Positions 16,220-25,233 of a stretch of 64,000 nt of DNA are shown here, in pieces. The notes below the pieces were generated by a model. It saw only the letters and a program-made list of their open reading frames with translations, ran no database searches and had not been told where the DNA came from. How positions within the stretch are numbered: position 1 is the first letter of the stretch; every line of letters begins with the position of its first letter. The stretch lies in the NCBI RefSeq assembly GCF_963678225.1, contig NZ_OY782764.1, forward strand, positions 3,043,001 to 3,107,000, given 5' to 3'. The position numbers and the translations under genes were made by a program. This DNA is from an uncultured Cohaesibacter sp. GTDB lineage: Bacteria; Pseudomonadota; Alphaproteobacteria; Rhizobiales; Cohaesibacteraceae.

Positions 16220-17518
16220 ATGCGTATTCTGGTTCTTGGTGGTTATGGCCTGATCGGATCGGAAATATGCCGAGCCTTACTGCGTGCTGAGCATGAGGTC
16301 GTGAGCCTGTCTCGAACACCCAGAGAAGCGGCTCGGCTGTTGCCGCAAGTCGAGTGGCATACCGGTGACATGCGCCGCATGCTCGAATCCAGCGAATGGG
16401 TGCATTTGCTGGATGATGTTGACGCTGTGGTCAACGCCGCCAGCGCCCTGCAGGATGGCTTGATGGCCGATCTGGAAGCGGTGCACCATCTTTCGGTCAA
16501 AGCCTGTCTTGATGCATGCGAAGAGCGCGGCATCTTGCGCTTCGTGCAGATTTCATCAACTGGGGCTGAACCCAACGCCCCGACAGCCTTTATGCGCACC
16601 AAGGCAATTGGTGACGATATTGTCATGGATTCCTCCATTGAATGGGTAGTGCTGCGTCCCGGTCTGGTTCTGGCACCATCCGCTTATAGCGGCACGGCTC
16701 TTTTGCGTCTGCTGGCTGGGTTCCCTTATGTGCAACCGCTCATGATGGCGGATCGCCGTATTCAGACCATTCATATTGATGAACTAACTGAAGCCGCGCT
16801 TATGGCCGTTGAAGGGCGTATCCCTGCGCAAGCCGATATCGATCTGGTTGAAGCCGAGAGCCACTCCTTCGAGGAGCTGGTGGCAAATATGCGAAACTGG
16901 CTTGGCTTTTCACCTGCTGTCAAAAGCTTTCGCTTTTCGGGCTGGACTGCCGATCTGATTACCAGCATTGCCAATGGACTTGGCCGTTTGGGCTGGCGCT
17001 CGCCCATGCGTACCACTGCGCTTCAAGTGCTCGAAGGACATGTCAATGGCGATCCGACCCTGTGGCATTCCATCTCCGGGCGCTATTGCCGCTCTTATGA
17101 AGAAACTCTGGCTATGATGCCGAGCACGACTCAGGAGCGCTGGTTTTCGAAGCTGGCTTTGTTGTTGCCGGTGCTGGTCGCCACCTTGTCCCTATTCTGG
17201 ATATTGACCGGTGTCCTCACCCTGTTTGACATGCAACTGGCAGCCAAGAATCTGACAGGCTCTGGCGCGACGGTGCTTCAGGTGCAGTTTTTGCTTGCCA
17301 GTGCCGCCTTCATTGATATTGCGCTGGGGATTGCCATCCTTATCCGCAGGATGGCCTATCAGGTCTGCTTGGCCATGGTCATTATGACCGTAATTTATCT
17401 GCTATCCGCCAGTATTCTGGTACCAGCTCTATGGATGGACCCAGCCGGAGCTCTGCTCAAGGCTATTCCGGCCTTGATGGTCGCCTTGGTTACACGCGCT
17501 TTGCTCGGTAGCCGCTAA
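16220..17518 (+). CDS. NAD(P)-binding SDR protein with C-terminal DoxX-like membrane domain
   Basis: A 432-residue fusion. Residues 1-300 form an atypical SDR/NmrA-like Rossmann domain, with the glycine motif LGGYGLIGSEICRAL at the N-terminus, NAASALQDG and the VQISSTGAE strand; the classical YxxxK pair is replaced by FMRTKAIGD. Residues about 315-432 contain four hydrophobic helices resembling DoxX-like membrane domains. Such fusions are seen in alphaproteobacteria, but their substrate is unknown. The start has a ribosome site (GGAGTGGACAGGGA). The gene is single and converges with the P1 peptidase. The terminator-like hairpin just upstream may attenuate it. Confidence 0.78.
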   Translation: MRILVLGGYGLIGSEICRALLRAEHEVVSLSRTPREAARLLPQVEWHTGDMRRMLESSEWVHLLDDVDAVVNAASALQDGLMADLEAVHHLSVKACLDACEERGILRFVQISSTGAEPNAPTAFMRTKAIGDDIVMDSSIEWVVLRPGLVLAPSAYSGTALLRLLAGFPYVQPLMMADRRIQTIHIDELTEAALMAVEGRIPAQADIDLVEAESHSFEELVANMRNWLGFSPAVKSFRFSGWTADLITSIANGLGRLGWRSPMRTTALQVLEGHVNGDPTLWHSISGRYCRSYEETLAMMPSTTQERWFSKLALLLPVLVATLSLFWILTGVLTLFDMQLAAKNLTGSGATVLQVQFLLASAAFIDIALGIAILIRRMAYQVCLAMVIMTVIYLLSASILVPALWMDPAGALLKAIPALMVALVTRALLGSR

Positions 17519-17532
17519 GCGCTGCTCCTGTT

Positions 17533-18579
17533 CTATTTCAGCTTGAGCCACCAGTCCGCGAGGCTTTCGCGCACACGATCATGCTTGCCCTTGGTTGTCT
17601 TCGAGGCGAAAAGCGCATTGAGAATGGCTTCTTCTACGGCTTCAATTGTCGCGCTAAACAGATGATCCAATTGATCTTCATGTAGCATTTCCATTGTGAG
17701 GATGGGCGTGTCCGGAGCATCGTGAGGCAGGCGGCCCGCTGTCGAGAAACCGAGCACGACGTCGCCACTGCCTGAGCCAAACTGGGTGCCTGTGCGCGCA
17801 AGACCTGCCGTCGCGCGCTTGCAGATGCGCTTGAGCTGACGCGATGTCAGCGGTGCATCTGTTGCCAGTAGAATGATGATTGAGCCTAGTTCCGCGTTCT
17901 GCTCGCTTTCCTGATAGGTCAGGATCTCAGCTCCGATTGGCCGGCCATTGACCATGAGATCAGGCAGGCGGCCCATGTTGCATAAGGTCGTGGCGGCCAG
18001 CGTAAAGCTGTGCGGACCAATCTCGACTATGCGTGAAGATGAGCCGATGCCACCCTTGAGGCCATAGCTGCTCATGCCTGTTCCCGCGCCAACAGCACCT
18101 TGCGCAAGGTGCGGATCATGATGAGCAAGGGCCTGCAAAACATGGTCTTCAGAAACATGCAGCCCGCGAATATCATTCAGATATGCCCCGTCGTTGCATT
18201 CCATGACGATTGGGTTGACGGTGCCCGTCGTCTCTCCGATGGCTGGGTGCCCGTCGAGCATATGCTTGACCAGAGCGGTCGAGGCAGTGCCAACCGACAG
18301 GGTGTTGGTCAGAACAATGGGCGTTTCCAATTGCCCAAGTTCCTCCAACTGCATTAGACCGATGCTTTTGCCAAAGCCATTGATCACATGGCAAGCCGCA
18401 ACGCACTTTTTCTGGAAAACCGAATCCGGCGTTGGGTGCACAACGGTCACACCGGTTTGCATCGCGCCATCGGACAAGGTGACATGACCAAAGGAGAGGC
18501 CATCAATGTCGGCCATGCTATTGGTCGGGCCTGTTGGCCGTTTGCCAATCTGAATGTCAAAGTCGCGCGCATATGCCAT
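17533..18579 (-). CDS. P1-family aminopeptidase (DmpA-like)
   Basis: A 348-residue N-terminal-nucleophile hydrolase of peptidase family S58/P1, which includes Ochrobactrum DmpA and beta-aminopeptidases. The precursor self-cleaves to free a new N-terminal serine: here the site is in LKGGIGSSSR, between G179 and S180. The upstream GAVGAGTGMSSYG block and the LSVGTASTALV segment are also typical. The frame extends to a GTG at 18636, but the conserved protein begins at the ATG at 18579, which I chose. It lacks a signal peptide and is probably cytoplasmic. It lies back to back with the asparaginase, another amide hydrolase. Confidence 0.85.
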   Translation of the reverse strand: MAYARDFDIQIGKRPTGPTNSMADIDGLSFGHVTLSDGAMQTGVTVVHPTPDSVFQKKCVAACHVINGFGKSIGLMQLEELGQLETPIVLTNTLSVGTASTALVKHMLDGHPAIGETTGTVNPIVMECNDGAYLNDIRGLHVSEDHVLQALAHHDPHLAQGAVGAGTGMSSYGLKGGIGSSSRIVEIGPHSFTLAATTLCNMGRLPDLMVNGRPIGAEILTYQESEQNAELGSIIILLATDAPLTSRQLKRICKRATAGLARTGTQFGSGSGDVVLGFSTAGRLPHDAPDTPILTMEMLHEDQLDHLFSATIEAVEEAILNALFASKTTKGKHDRVRESLADWWLKLK

Positions 18580-18778
18580 GATCTGAAGTCTCGTTGCATC
18601 ATAGGAAAAGTGGGCGAACCCTAGACAAATGCGCACCGTTTCTCAAGACATTCTGCTTCCCTTCGGGAATGACTATCCCCTTGTGCTTCGTGAGGACTGG
18701 GGCTAGGCTCTTTCGCAAATTGAAGTCGTTTTCTTTATGAGTGTCCAAAACGACGAAAGATCAAGAAACGAGGGTGCA

Positions 18779-19816
18779 ATGTCTGTTCTGGTGGAAGTGA
18801 CACGCGGTGTGCGGGTGGAAAGCTGGCATATGGGAGCCATAGCGGTGGTCGATGCGTCTGGCGAACTGGTTTCTTCCATTGGCGACATAGAAAGCCCGGT
18901 CTTTCCGCGCTCTGCCATCAAGGGATTGCAAGCCTTGCCTTTGATCGAATCCGGCGCCGCCGATCATTTTCATCTACCTCCCGAAGCGCTTTCCATTGCC
19001 TGTGCTTCCCACAATGGCGAAGAGGTTCATGTTGATACGGTCAAAGCCATGCTCAAGGCATGTGGTCTGGCTGAAGGCGCACTTGAATGCGGTGCTCACA
19101 GCCCACGATATGAGATTGATCAGGCAATTTTGCATGGGCGCGGTGCAGCGCCCACGGCAGCAAACAACAACTGCTCCGGCAAGCATGCCGGCTTCCTCTG
19201 CTTTGCGCAGGAGGCAGGATTTGATCATCATGGCTATGTCAAAGTTGATCATCCTGTACAGCGGGAGGTGAGGGCCGTTCTTGAGCAAACTACCGGCTTC
19301 TCTCTTGAAGGAGAGGCAGGGATGGATCTGTGCGGCATCGACGGTTGCTCAATCCCCACTTATGCTATTCCACTCAAGAATCTCGCCCATGCCTTCGCTC
19401 GCTTTGGTACTGGTACCGATTTTGCGCCGGAACGGGCGAAAGCTGCCCAAAGATTGAGGCAAGCGGTTGCTAAGGCCCCATACATGGTCGCAGGGCATGA
19501 TCGTTTCTGCACGTCCGTCATGGAGATATTCGGTGAGCGAGCCTTTGTCAAAACCGGAGCGGAAGGCGTCTTTTGTGCCAGTTTTCCGGAGCAGGGGCTC
19601 GGAGTGGCGATCAAATGCTGGGACGGCGCAACCCGGGCGGCAGAAATCATGATGGCAGCTGCTATTGATGCCTTTGTGCCCATGAGTGAAGGAGAGGCTG
19701 TCGCCATGGAAGATTGGCGCGAGCATAAGCTGGTCAATTGGAACGGCATTCATGTGGGCACAGTGAAACTGGTGGACGGTGCACTGTCTCACCTGATGCA
19801 AAAGCTCAAGGCTTAG
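18779..19816 (+). CDS. L-asparaginase, Rhizobium thermolabile type
   Basis: A 345-residue protein of the asparaginase II family found in Rhizobium etli (AnsA type), unrelated to the classical bacterial type I/II enzymes. It hydrolyses asparagine to aspartate and ammonia. Visible blocks are the opening VEVTRGVRVESWHMG, PVFPRSAIKGLQALPLIESG, the catalytic-region NNNCSGKHAGFL and MDLCGIDGCSIPTYA. An in-frame ATG at 18737 exists, but the ATG at 18779 has a better ribosome site (ACGAGGG) and starts at the conserved domain. The gene is divergent from the P1 peptidase and may share control with it. Confidence 0.87.
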   Translation: MSVLVEVTRGVRVESWHMGAIAVVDASGELVSSIGDIESPVFPRSAIKGLQALPLIESGAADHFHLPPEALSIACASHNGEEVHVDTVKAMLKACGLAEGALECGAHSPRYEIDQAILHGRGAAPTAANNNCSGKHAGFLCFAQEAGFDHHGYVKVDHPVQREVRAVLEQTTGFSLEGEAGMDLCGIDGCSIPTYAIPLKNLAHAFARFGTGTDFAPERAKAAQRLRQAVAKAPYMVAGHDRFCTSVMEIFGERAFVKTGAEGVFCASFPEQGLGVAIKCWDGATRAAEIMMAAAIDAFVPMSEGEAVAMEDWREHKLVNWNGIHVGTVKLVDGALSHLMQKLKA

Positions 19817-19859
19817 CCCATCACGACTGTGGATCGGGCGGCGTGATTGGCGTAGACAC

Positions 19860-20726
19860 TTAAAGCCAGACGATTTCCCTACCGCCATCGGGCGCACGGT
19901 TGCGTGACTTGCCAGACAGGGAGGAGCCCGACAACGGACTCTGGGTTTCGTAGAAATCATCTTTGAGAAGATTACTAACCGGAACCTTCATGAGCTGATG
20001 CAGCACACGATCCAGATCGCGTGCGTAAAAAGGCTTCTTTAGAAAACCCGATATATTGACGTCGTGATACTGGTCTTGCAGGCTTTCCTTGTCGTTGGCG
20101 CTCATCAGCACAATACGACAAAGGGCCTGACGGTCCGTGATATGTTTAACCATTCCAGCTCCGCGCCAATCCTTGGTTGCTGGGTCGACAAGCAGGATCT
20201 GGTAGGGGATGGATTTGCAAAGTGAAACGGCAAGTGGCCCACTCTCTGCTTCGGAGGTCATCAGATCAAACCGGCTGTCGGAAAGAAGCTTGAAGATGAT
20301 ATGGCGCGCTGCAGGCTGCGAGTCGACAACGAGGGCAGACAACCGGGTCTTCTGCGCATCGCGTCGTTTCAGTAGGCGCACCACATCCGCTTCTTTGAGC
20401 GGGGTCTGAATGCAGTCATAAAGGTTGGTTCTTGATGCCTGAGCAAGTGTGTCGCGACTGAAATATTCATCCATCAAAATGGTTATCACGCCCTGGACAA
20501 GGGGGCCCAGTTGCTCAAGAATATCCAAACCGGAATTGTTGGAAAATTGCTCACTGATGAGCAGCATATCGACGGGCTGTTCTGCCAGAATGGTTCGCAA
20601 CAGATCAGCGGATGGTGCTTCCAAAACGGCAACATCTTGATCTTGTTCGGAAAATTTTTGTACTAAGCCTTGGCGCTCACTGGCGTTTGCATCTGCAACG
20701 ACAATGGCTCCCTTGCCTCTCCGCAT
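19860..20726 (-). CDS. Tandem receiver-domain protein, first receiver degenerate
   Basis: A 288-residue protein with two response-regulator receiver domains and no output domain. The first (about residues 5-120) lacks the phospho-accepting aspartate (DMLLISEQ) and the lysine. The second (about 127-250) keeps the acidic D135, the phospho-site D181 in ILLVDPATKD, the switch serine in LMSAND and the lysine in FLKKPF. A disordered tail of about 35 residues ends in REIVWL. The ATG at 20726 was chosen because GGGGACGAGG precedes it, although the frame is open further upstream. It probably works as a phosphorelay adaptor. The tail resembles that of the protein at 26778-27680. Confidence 0.75.
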   Translation of the reverse strand: MRRGKGAIVVADANASERQGLVQKFSEQDQDVAVLEAPSADLLRTILAEQPVDMLLISEQFSNNSGLDILEQLGPLVQGVITILMDEYFSRDTLAQASRTNLYDCIQTPLKEADVVRLLKRRDAQKTRLSALVVDSQPAARHIIFKLLSDSRFDLMTSEAESGPLAVSLCKSIPYQILLVDPATKDWRGAGMVKHITDRQALCRIVLMSANDKESLQDQYHDVNISGFLKKPFYARDLDRVLHQLMKVPVSNLLKDDFYETQSPLSGSSLSGKSRNRAPDGGREIVWL

Positions 20727-20919
20727 TGAACCTCGTCCCCATTTCAAGTTCAATTTCTTATACCTTACAGAAAAGTCGTTAAAACAAATGTTACAATCAG
20801 AAATATAGAGGGCAAACCTGCATTTTCTGTCTCTTGGCATTTTGCACATGTATGTTGCGTGTAGCTTGTGGGATCAGAGGTGCTACCAACGCAAAGCTGC
20901 AAACTTCGAAGCGCCAAAG

Positions 20920-20952
20920 AAAAAGCCGCGAGCCTTGGGCGCGCGACTTTTT
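20920..20952 (-). terminator. Terminator of meaB
   Basis: On the minus strand the arms AAAAAGTCGCG and CGCGGCTTTTT pair with one T-G wobble around an 11-base loop and end in a T-run. It lies about 50 bases after the meaB stop. Confidence 0.75.
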
Positions 20953-21004
20953 GATATTGATAGGGATAAAAAGCTGGATGGGGGCCAGCAGAAAGCGAGG
21001 GCGC

Positions 21005-22006
21005 TCAATCCTTCTTGAGGCTTGCTAGCAGTTGGCTCATCACATCCTCAACAGCGACAGAGGCAGGCAGCGTTCCGCTTTCCACGCATCTTTCTACCTG
21101 TTCGAGCAGCTTGGTGACCTCTTCCTTCTCGCGCAACAGGGACTTCATGCGGTCCTCCAGCATGGACCACATCCAGCGCACCTGCTGTCCGCTGCGTTTT
21201 TCTTGCAATTCACCGCTTTCGGAGAGCTTTTCCTGATGTTCGACCACCTTGTTCCACATTTTGTCAAGGCTCTCGTTGGCAAGGCCCGAGACGGTCATTA
21301 CCGGTGGGGTCCAGTTCTGGCTAACCGGCGTCATGATATGCAATGCAGCGCGATATTGTGCCGCAGCCTTGCGGGCACGGGCCCAGCCATCCCCATCGGC
21401 CTTGTTCACCGCTATCATATCGGCGATTTCCAGAACGCCTTTCTTGATCCCCTGCAGTTCATCACCAGCGCCGGGCAACATGAGCACGAGGAAGAAGTCG
21501 ACCATGTCGGCAACCGTTGTTTCCGACTGGCCGATACCAACGGTTTCCACCAGAATGACATCATATCCGGCAGCTTCGCAAAGGAACATGGTCTCGCGCG
21601 TACGGGCCGCCACGCCCCCCAATGTACCAGCAGACGGAGAAGGGCGAATAAAAGCGTTCGGATCATTGCAGAGCTGTTCCATACGGGTCTTGTCACCCAG
21701 AATGGAGCCCCCAGTGCGGGTGGAGGAGGGGTCAACAGCCAGAACTGCGACCTTCTTGCCTGCTTCGGTCAGGTTTTTGCCCAACTGGTCAATCGTGGTA
21801 GATTTGCCTACGCCCGGTACGCCGGTGATACCAACGCGATGAGCCTTGCCGGAATAGGGAAGCAACTGGGTCAGCAGGTCGCGAGCAATGGCTCTGTGCT
21901 CAGGCTTGCGGCTTTCTACGAGCGTTATGGCTCTGGCAAGGGATGCTCTGTTCCCCTCCAGGATTTGTTTGGCCAGAAGATCAGCATTCAAATGAGCAGG
22001 TACCAT
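21005..22006 (-). CDS. meaB: Methylmalonyl-CoA mutase-associated GTPase MeaB
   Basis: A 333-residue G3E-family P-loop GTPase that loads and protects the adenosylcobalamin cofactor of methylmalonyl-CoA mutase. The Walker A GVPGVGKST lies at residues 62-70. VDPSSTRTGGSILGDKTRM, the ETVGIGQSE switch and the NKAD guanine motif follow, and the C-terminal helix pair gives dimerisation. The frame runs upstream to 22105, but the ATG at 22006 has a good ribosome site (GAAGG, nine bases away) and matches the usual family start. The mutase subunits it serves are encoded 10.5 kb away on the other strand, not in the same operon. Confidence 0.93.
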   Translation of the reverse strand: MVPAHLNADLLAKQILEGNRASLARAITLVESRKPEHRAIARDLLTQLLPYSGKAHRVGITGVPGVGKSTTIDQLGKNLTEAGKKVAVLAVDPSSTRTGGSILGDKTRMEQLCNDPNAFIRPSPSAGTLGGVAARTRETMFLCEAAGYDVILVETVGIGQSETTVADMVDFFLVLMLPGAGDELQGIKKGVLEIADMIAVNKADGDGWARARKAAAQYRAALHIMTPVSQNWTPPVMTVSGLANESLDKMWNKVVEHQEKLSESGELQEKRSGQQVRWMWSMLEDRMKSLLREKEEVTKLLEQVERCVESGTLPASVAVEDVMSQLLASLKKD

Positions 22007-22245
22007 AACGTCTTTCCTTCGCCCGTTGGGTGGGCGCTCTCTTGTCTCAGTGTCAATGGTTCGTACGATCAGATTTACAGGGCCTTTTTGCCATGTGAGT
22101 CGCATGGCGGCAAGGCCGGAACAATGCCTAGCGCATCAAAAGCGCCTTGTCTGCTTGTCAAAATGGGCTGTTGATTTCCGCTTGGCGTCATTCGTCGGGG
22201 AAGGGATCGTTCGGTTGGGTAGGCCTTGAGTCGTGGCTTTAAGGC

Positions 22246-24084
22246 CTAATAGTTTACATCGATCGCGATTTGATCGCGGCTTGGGTCTGGCATAGCGATT
22301 GGCTTGGCTGGATCGCAAGCACTGTCTTCGCGCAAGACGACATGGTCATCCTGAACCGTAACTGCATAGGGTTCAAACAGCAGGGTGCCGGACTTTTCCC
22401 CGTCGCCAGCAACCGAAAGCTCGGCGCGAAAACGCATCATGTTGCTGGCCAGACCATAGCTTGGCAGATCGGGTAGCAGCTTGACGACTCCTTCGGTCAC
22501 GATCTGCTGATTGCTCTTGCTTGTCAGCGTCAGATGGAAGCCATCGCACCAATTGCCCGGAACCTCGCCCTCGATCAGCATGTCGCCGCCCAGCTCTGCA
22601 CCGGACCGAAGTCCCTCAATATTTACACTGGCAGCAGAAAAGCCCTTGGCATTATGTCGGCTCACTCTAAGCGCTTCTCCTCCGAAATGAGGTGCAAAGC
22701 GATCAGACAGGGCCGCACTGAAGATAGAGGCCGGAACATAGACATCATATTGACCGTCCGCCTCAGCCCCCAGAATGCCGGGATTAAAATGGAAGGAAAG
22801 GCCCGCGATCTTGCTTGTTTCGCGCGAAGGAACAAGCGTGAAATTCTGTAACAGAGACAGGCTTGGATTAAGATCCTTGAGCCATGAATCCTGATCAGGC
22901 CGTACCAGCGTGCCCAGACGGATGGATTTCTGCCGCACGATATCGGTCTGGATATAGGCATCGATCAACTCGATTGTGCTGCCCAGCTCCTTGGCATCCT
23001 TGGCCTGAAACAAATCCTGCAGCCCGAATGGGGCATTGTTCACATTGTCATAGTTGAAGCTCAGGATCTGGCCTATCTGTTTCTGCCCATCGAGACTCTT
23101 GACCTCTTCAAGATAGAGAGAGCTGAAATCTGCCGAATAAAATCGGTCTTCGACCCGTCCTGTAATCACCAGAGCGGGGCGTTCCTCAAGCGGCGCTTTG
23201 CCATTGAGGGTGGTGCTTTCCTGTACGCTTGCCGGACTGCCTTCTGCGACTTGCTTCTGCCGCTGTGTTTGCCATTGCTCAAGAGCCCGCTCTTCGAGAA
23301 TATTGCGCAGGTAGCGGCTCAGTCTGGTGTGGTCCACCAGCGCATTGGGCATGAGATAGGTTATGGACGCGTCTTGAGAATAAAGCAGAAATGGCCGCTG
23401 CTGCGTGAAGAGAGCAGAAAAACTTTTGCGCAGCGCAGGGCCTGCACTCGCCGCTTCTTCAAGATCTGACGCATTCTTGTCTGCAGCAGACAGAGGCGCG
23501 GCTGGCTGATTTTGGGGCTCTTCTGACGCGTCGGAACTTTCAGCAGGCATACCATCGCCGGTAGCGGGCGCAACCTCCGCAATGGGGGCGCCAATTGTCG
23601 GCTCGCCTGTCTGGGCTGGTATATCCAGCTCATCCTGATTAAGCGAGGAGGGCACATTGGGCAGAAGCGGGCTGGTCATGGAAGGCGGCATGGTTGACTG
23701 TCCCGAAGGGGCTACCGGTGTCGGCTCTGCCTTGTCAGTTCCAGTATCGGTCGTAGCGCCTGCGGCCAAGAGCGAGAAGGGTGCGGAAGGTCGACCGGCC
23801 TTCATGACAAAGGGAGCGGTGCGAATATCTGACTGAAGCAACCAAGGTGATTTGTCGCCCGCGACAAGGGGGTGACTCGCTCCACGAACATTGATCCTTT
23901 TATAGACGACAGGCACAGAGCCATTCGCGTTGCCCTTTTCAAGCAGCGGCTGGGCAAGGGCAGAAGATCCGGCAAGACAAGCGACCATAAGACTGAACAA
24001 GCCCACAATCGCTGCGGGTGCCTTGTCACCTCTGTCTGAAAGCCTGAGGCTTTGTTTGCCAGTCTGCGCTATCATCTCACTCAC
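22246..24084 (-). CDS. Secreted DUF3298/RsiV-like domain protein
   Basis: A 612-residue exported protein. A hydrophobic segment (residues about 25-43, ending AGSSALAQ) acts as signal peptide. Residues about 100-215 are a proline-, serine- and glutamate-rich low-complexity linker. The middle (about 240-470) contains a DUF3298/RsiV-like fold: FSSLYLEEVKS, LIDAYIQTDIV, LLQNFTLVPS and the FHFNPGILGAEADGQYDVYVP block. The last 120 residues (IEGEVPGNWCDGFHLTL...) resemble a beta-sandwich domain with two lone cysteines. A periplasmic or surface role in ligand or peptidoglycan binding is possible. I cannot assign a function. Confidence 0.65.
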   Translation of the reverse strand: MSEMIAQTGKQSLRLSDRGDKAPAAIVGLFSLMVACLAGSSALAQPLLEKGNANGSVPVVYKRINVRGASHPLVAGDKSPWLLQSDIRTAPFVMKAGRPSAPFSLLAAGATTDTGTDKAEPTPVAPSGQSTMPPSMTSPLLPNVPSSLNQDELDIPAQTGEPTIGAPIAEVAPATGDGMPAESSDASEEPQNQPAAPLSAADKNASDLEEAASAGPALRKSFSALFTQQRPFLLYSQDASITYLMPNALVDHTRLSRYLRNILEERALEQWQTQRQKQVAEGSPASVQESTTLNGKAPLEERPALVITGRVEDRFYSADFSSLYLEEVKSLDGQKQIGQILSFNYDNVNNAPFGLQDLFQAKDAKELGSTIELIDAYIQTDIVRQKSIRLGTLVRPDQDSWLKDLNPSLSLLQNFTLVPSRETSKIAGLSFHFNPGILGAEADGQYDVYVPASIFSAALSDRFAPHFGGEALRVSRHNAKGFSAASVNIEGLRSGAELGGDMLIEGEVPGNWCDGFHLTLTSKSNQQIVTEGVVKLLPDLPSYGLASNMMRFRAELSVAGDGEKSGTLLFEPYAVTVQDDHVVLREDSACDPAKPIAMPDPSRDQIAIDVNY

Positions 24085-24227
24085 TCTTTTCGCAAAAGTC
24101 CTTTTGCGGAAGATTCGGTTTAAAAAAAGTTCCGGTCATTTTTGAGGCCGATGCCCCAAAATACGCATTTCGCAATAGCCGTGAGACCATCACGCAGAAA
24201 CGGGCACTAAGTCAATGATTTAAAAGG

Positions 24228-24821
24228 CTAGGGGGTCCAGAGAATGCGCTGCAGTGTTGCCCCTTGCAAATCAGATGAAGACGGCAGTCGATCAAACGGG
24301 CCTTTATATTCTGAAATGGCAAAGACGAGCGAAACCTTTTCTGTGTTGGCCGCCTTGCAAATGGCCATGCCGCGCCAGAGATTCTTGCCCACGCGACAGG
24401 CTCTGCGTGGCAGATGCGCCTGTGCGAAGGTCATGCCAAGACGTTCACCATTGGGACCGGCAACCGCATCGCCAACGCCATGGACAACACCGATTTTGCC
24501 ACCGGTGCCTTTGAAAATTTGAACCATCTGCATGCCATCGCGAAAGGCCGCGTAGGTCCACTGGGTGTCATTTTCACCAGCGGTCTGGATTGTCTCAATG
24601 TCAAAGCCGGGCAGGGCTGCTCCAATGGATTTGGGGCCATAACCGGTTTCTGGCGTGAGGCCGCTGATGCCTGCATCGGTGACAGTCAGAACAGCCCGTG
24701 GTGGCGGAGCGCCAGCAGAATCCGTCATGGGGCCCATAGGGACGCTGCAACCAGCCAGAGTGAGCAAGAGGGCAAAACCGGGAAGGGAACGCAAAACTGA
24801 TTTAAGCAATAGTGTGTGCAT
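24228..24821 (-). CDS. DUF1131-family lipoprotein
   Basis: A 197-residue lipoprotein. The N-terminus MHTLLLKSVLRSLPGFALLL leads into the lipobox LTLAGC, so the mature protein begins with a lipid-modified cysteine. The rest matches DUF1131, the sigma-E-regulated lipoprotein family of E. coli YfeY: VTDAGISGLTPETGYGPKSI, LPGFDIETIQT and RACRVGKNLWRGMAICKA with two conserved cysteines. The frame is open about 80 codons further upstream, but only the ATG at 24821 gives a proper signal peptide. Its function is unknown; envelope stress is the family association. Confidence 0.82.
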   Translation of the reverse strand: MHTLLLKSVLRSLPGFALLLTLAGCSVPMGPMTDSAGAPPPRAVLTVTDAGISGLTPETGYGPKSIGAALPGFDIETIQTAGENDTQWTYAAFRDGMQMVQIFKGTGGKIGVVHGVGDAVAGPNGERLGMTFAQAHLPRRACRVGKNLWRGMAICKAANTEKVSLVFAISEYKGPFDRLPSSSDLQGATLQRILWTP

Positions 24822-25174
24822 CAATGATACCGATTTGAAACAGAAGTGCAGGCGCAAATGCAGCCCGTCGCATGGTCGAAACACCAGCCGCTGAATGCAT
24901 AACAGATTCGGAAGAGAAGGCCAGTCGGAACACCGAACAAGCTTGTATCCTCCCAATCTGATCCAGAGGCGGAGATCCTGAAAAATCCGGCAAAAGTGTA
25001 TATGTGTGACCAAATTATTCAAGCTCTGAATACATATACTTTTCCGGACAAAAACCACAATGGAATGCGATGCATCGCAAGGGGCTGACGTCTTCTTTCA
25101 TGTGATCTGCCAATAACTAAGTCCGGATCTGGGCGTTAGTTTGGCAAATGCCTGAGAGAGGGAAAGAAAAGATC
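24822..25174. other. Intergenic stretch
   Basis: 353 bases between the lipoprotein start and the terminator of the M20 peptidase gene. I see no ORF of credible quality and no strong repeat. It should contain the lipoprotein promoter. Confidence 0.4.
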
Positions 25175-25207
25175 AAAAAGAGGCTGAACCCTTGAGGGCT
25201 CAGCCTC
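25175..25207 (-). terminator. Terminator of the M20 peptidase gene
   Basis: Arms GAGGCTGA and TCAGCCTC enclose a 12-base loop. On the minus strand TTTTTGATCTTTTC follows. It lies just past the peptidase stop. Confidence 0.85.
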
Positions 25208-25233
25208 ACATCGATTGGAAGCTTGCTCTTTGC

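Noticed and set aside
21032-22174. A 380-codon frame antisense to meaB
   Set aside because: meaB has all GTPase motifs; the other frame is a shadow.
22220-22248. TAGGCCTT/AAGGCCTA inverted repeat at the end of the DUF3298 gene as a terminator
   Set aside because: The stem is good but no T-run follows on the minus strand, so I did not list it.
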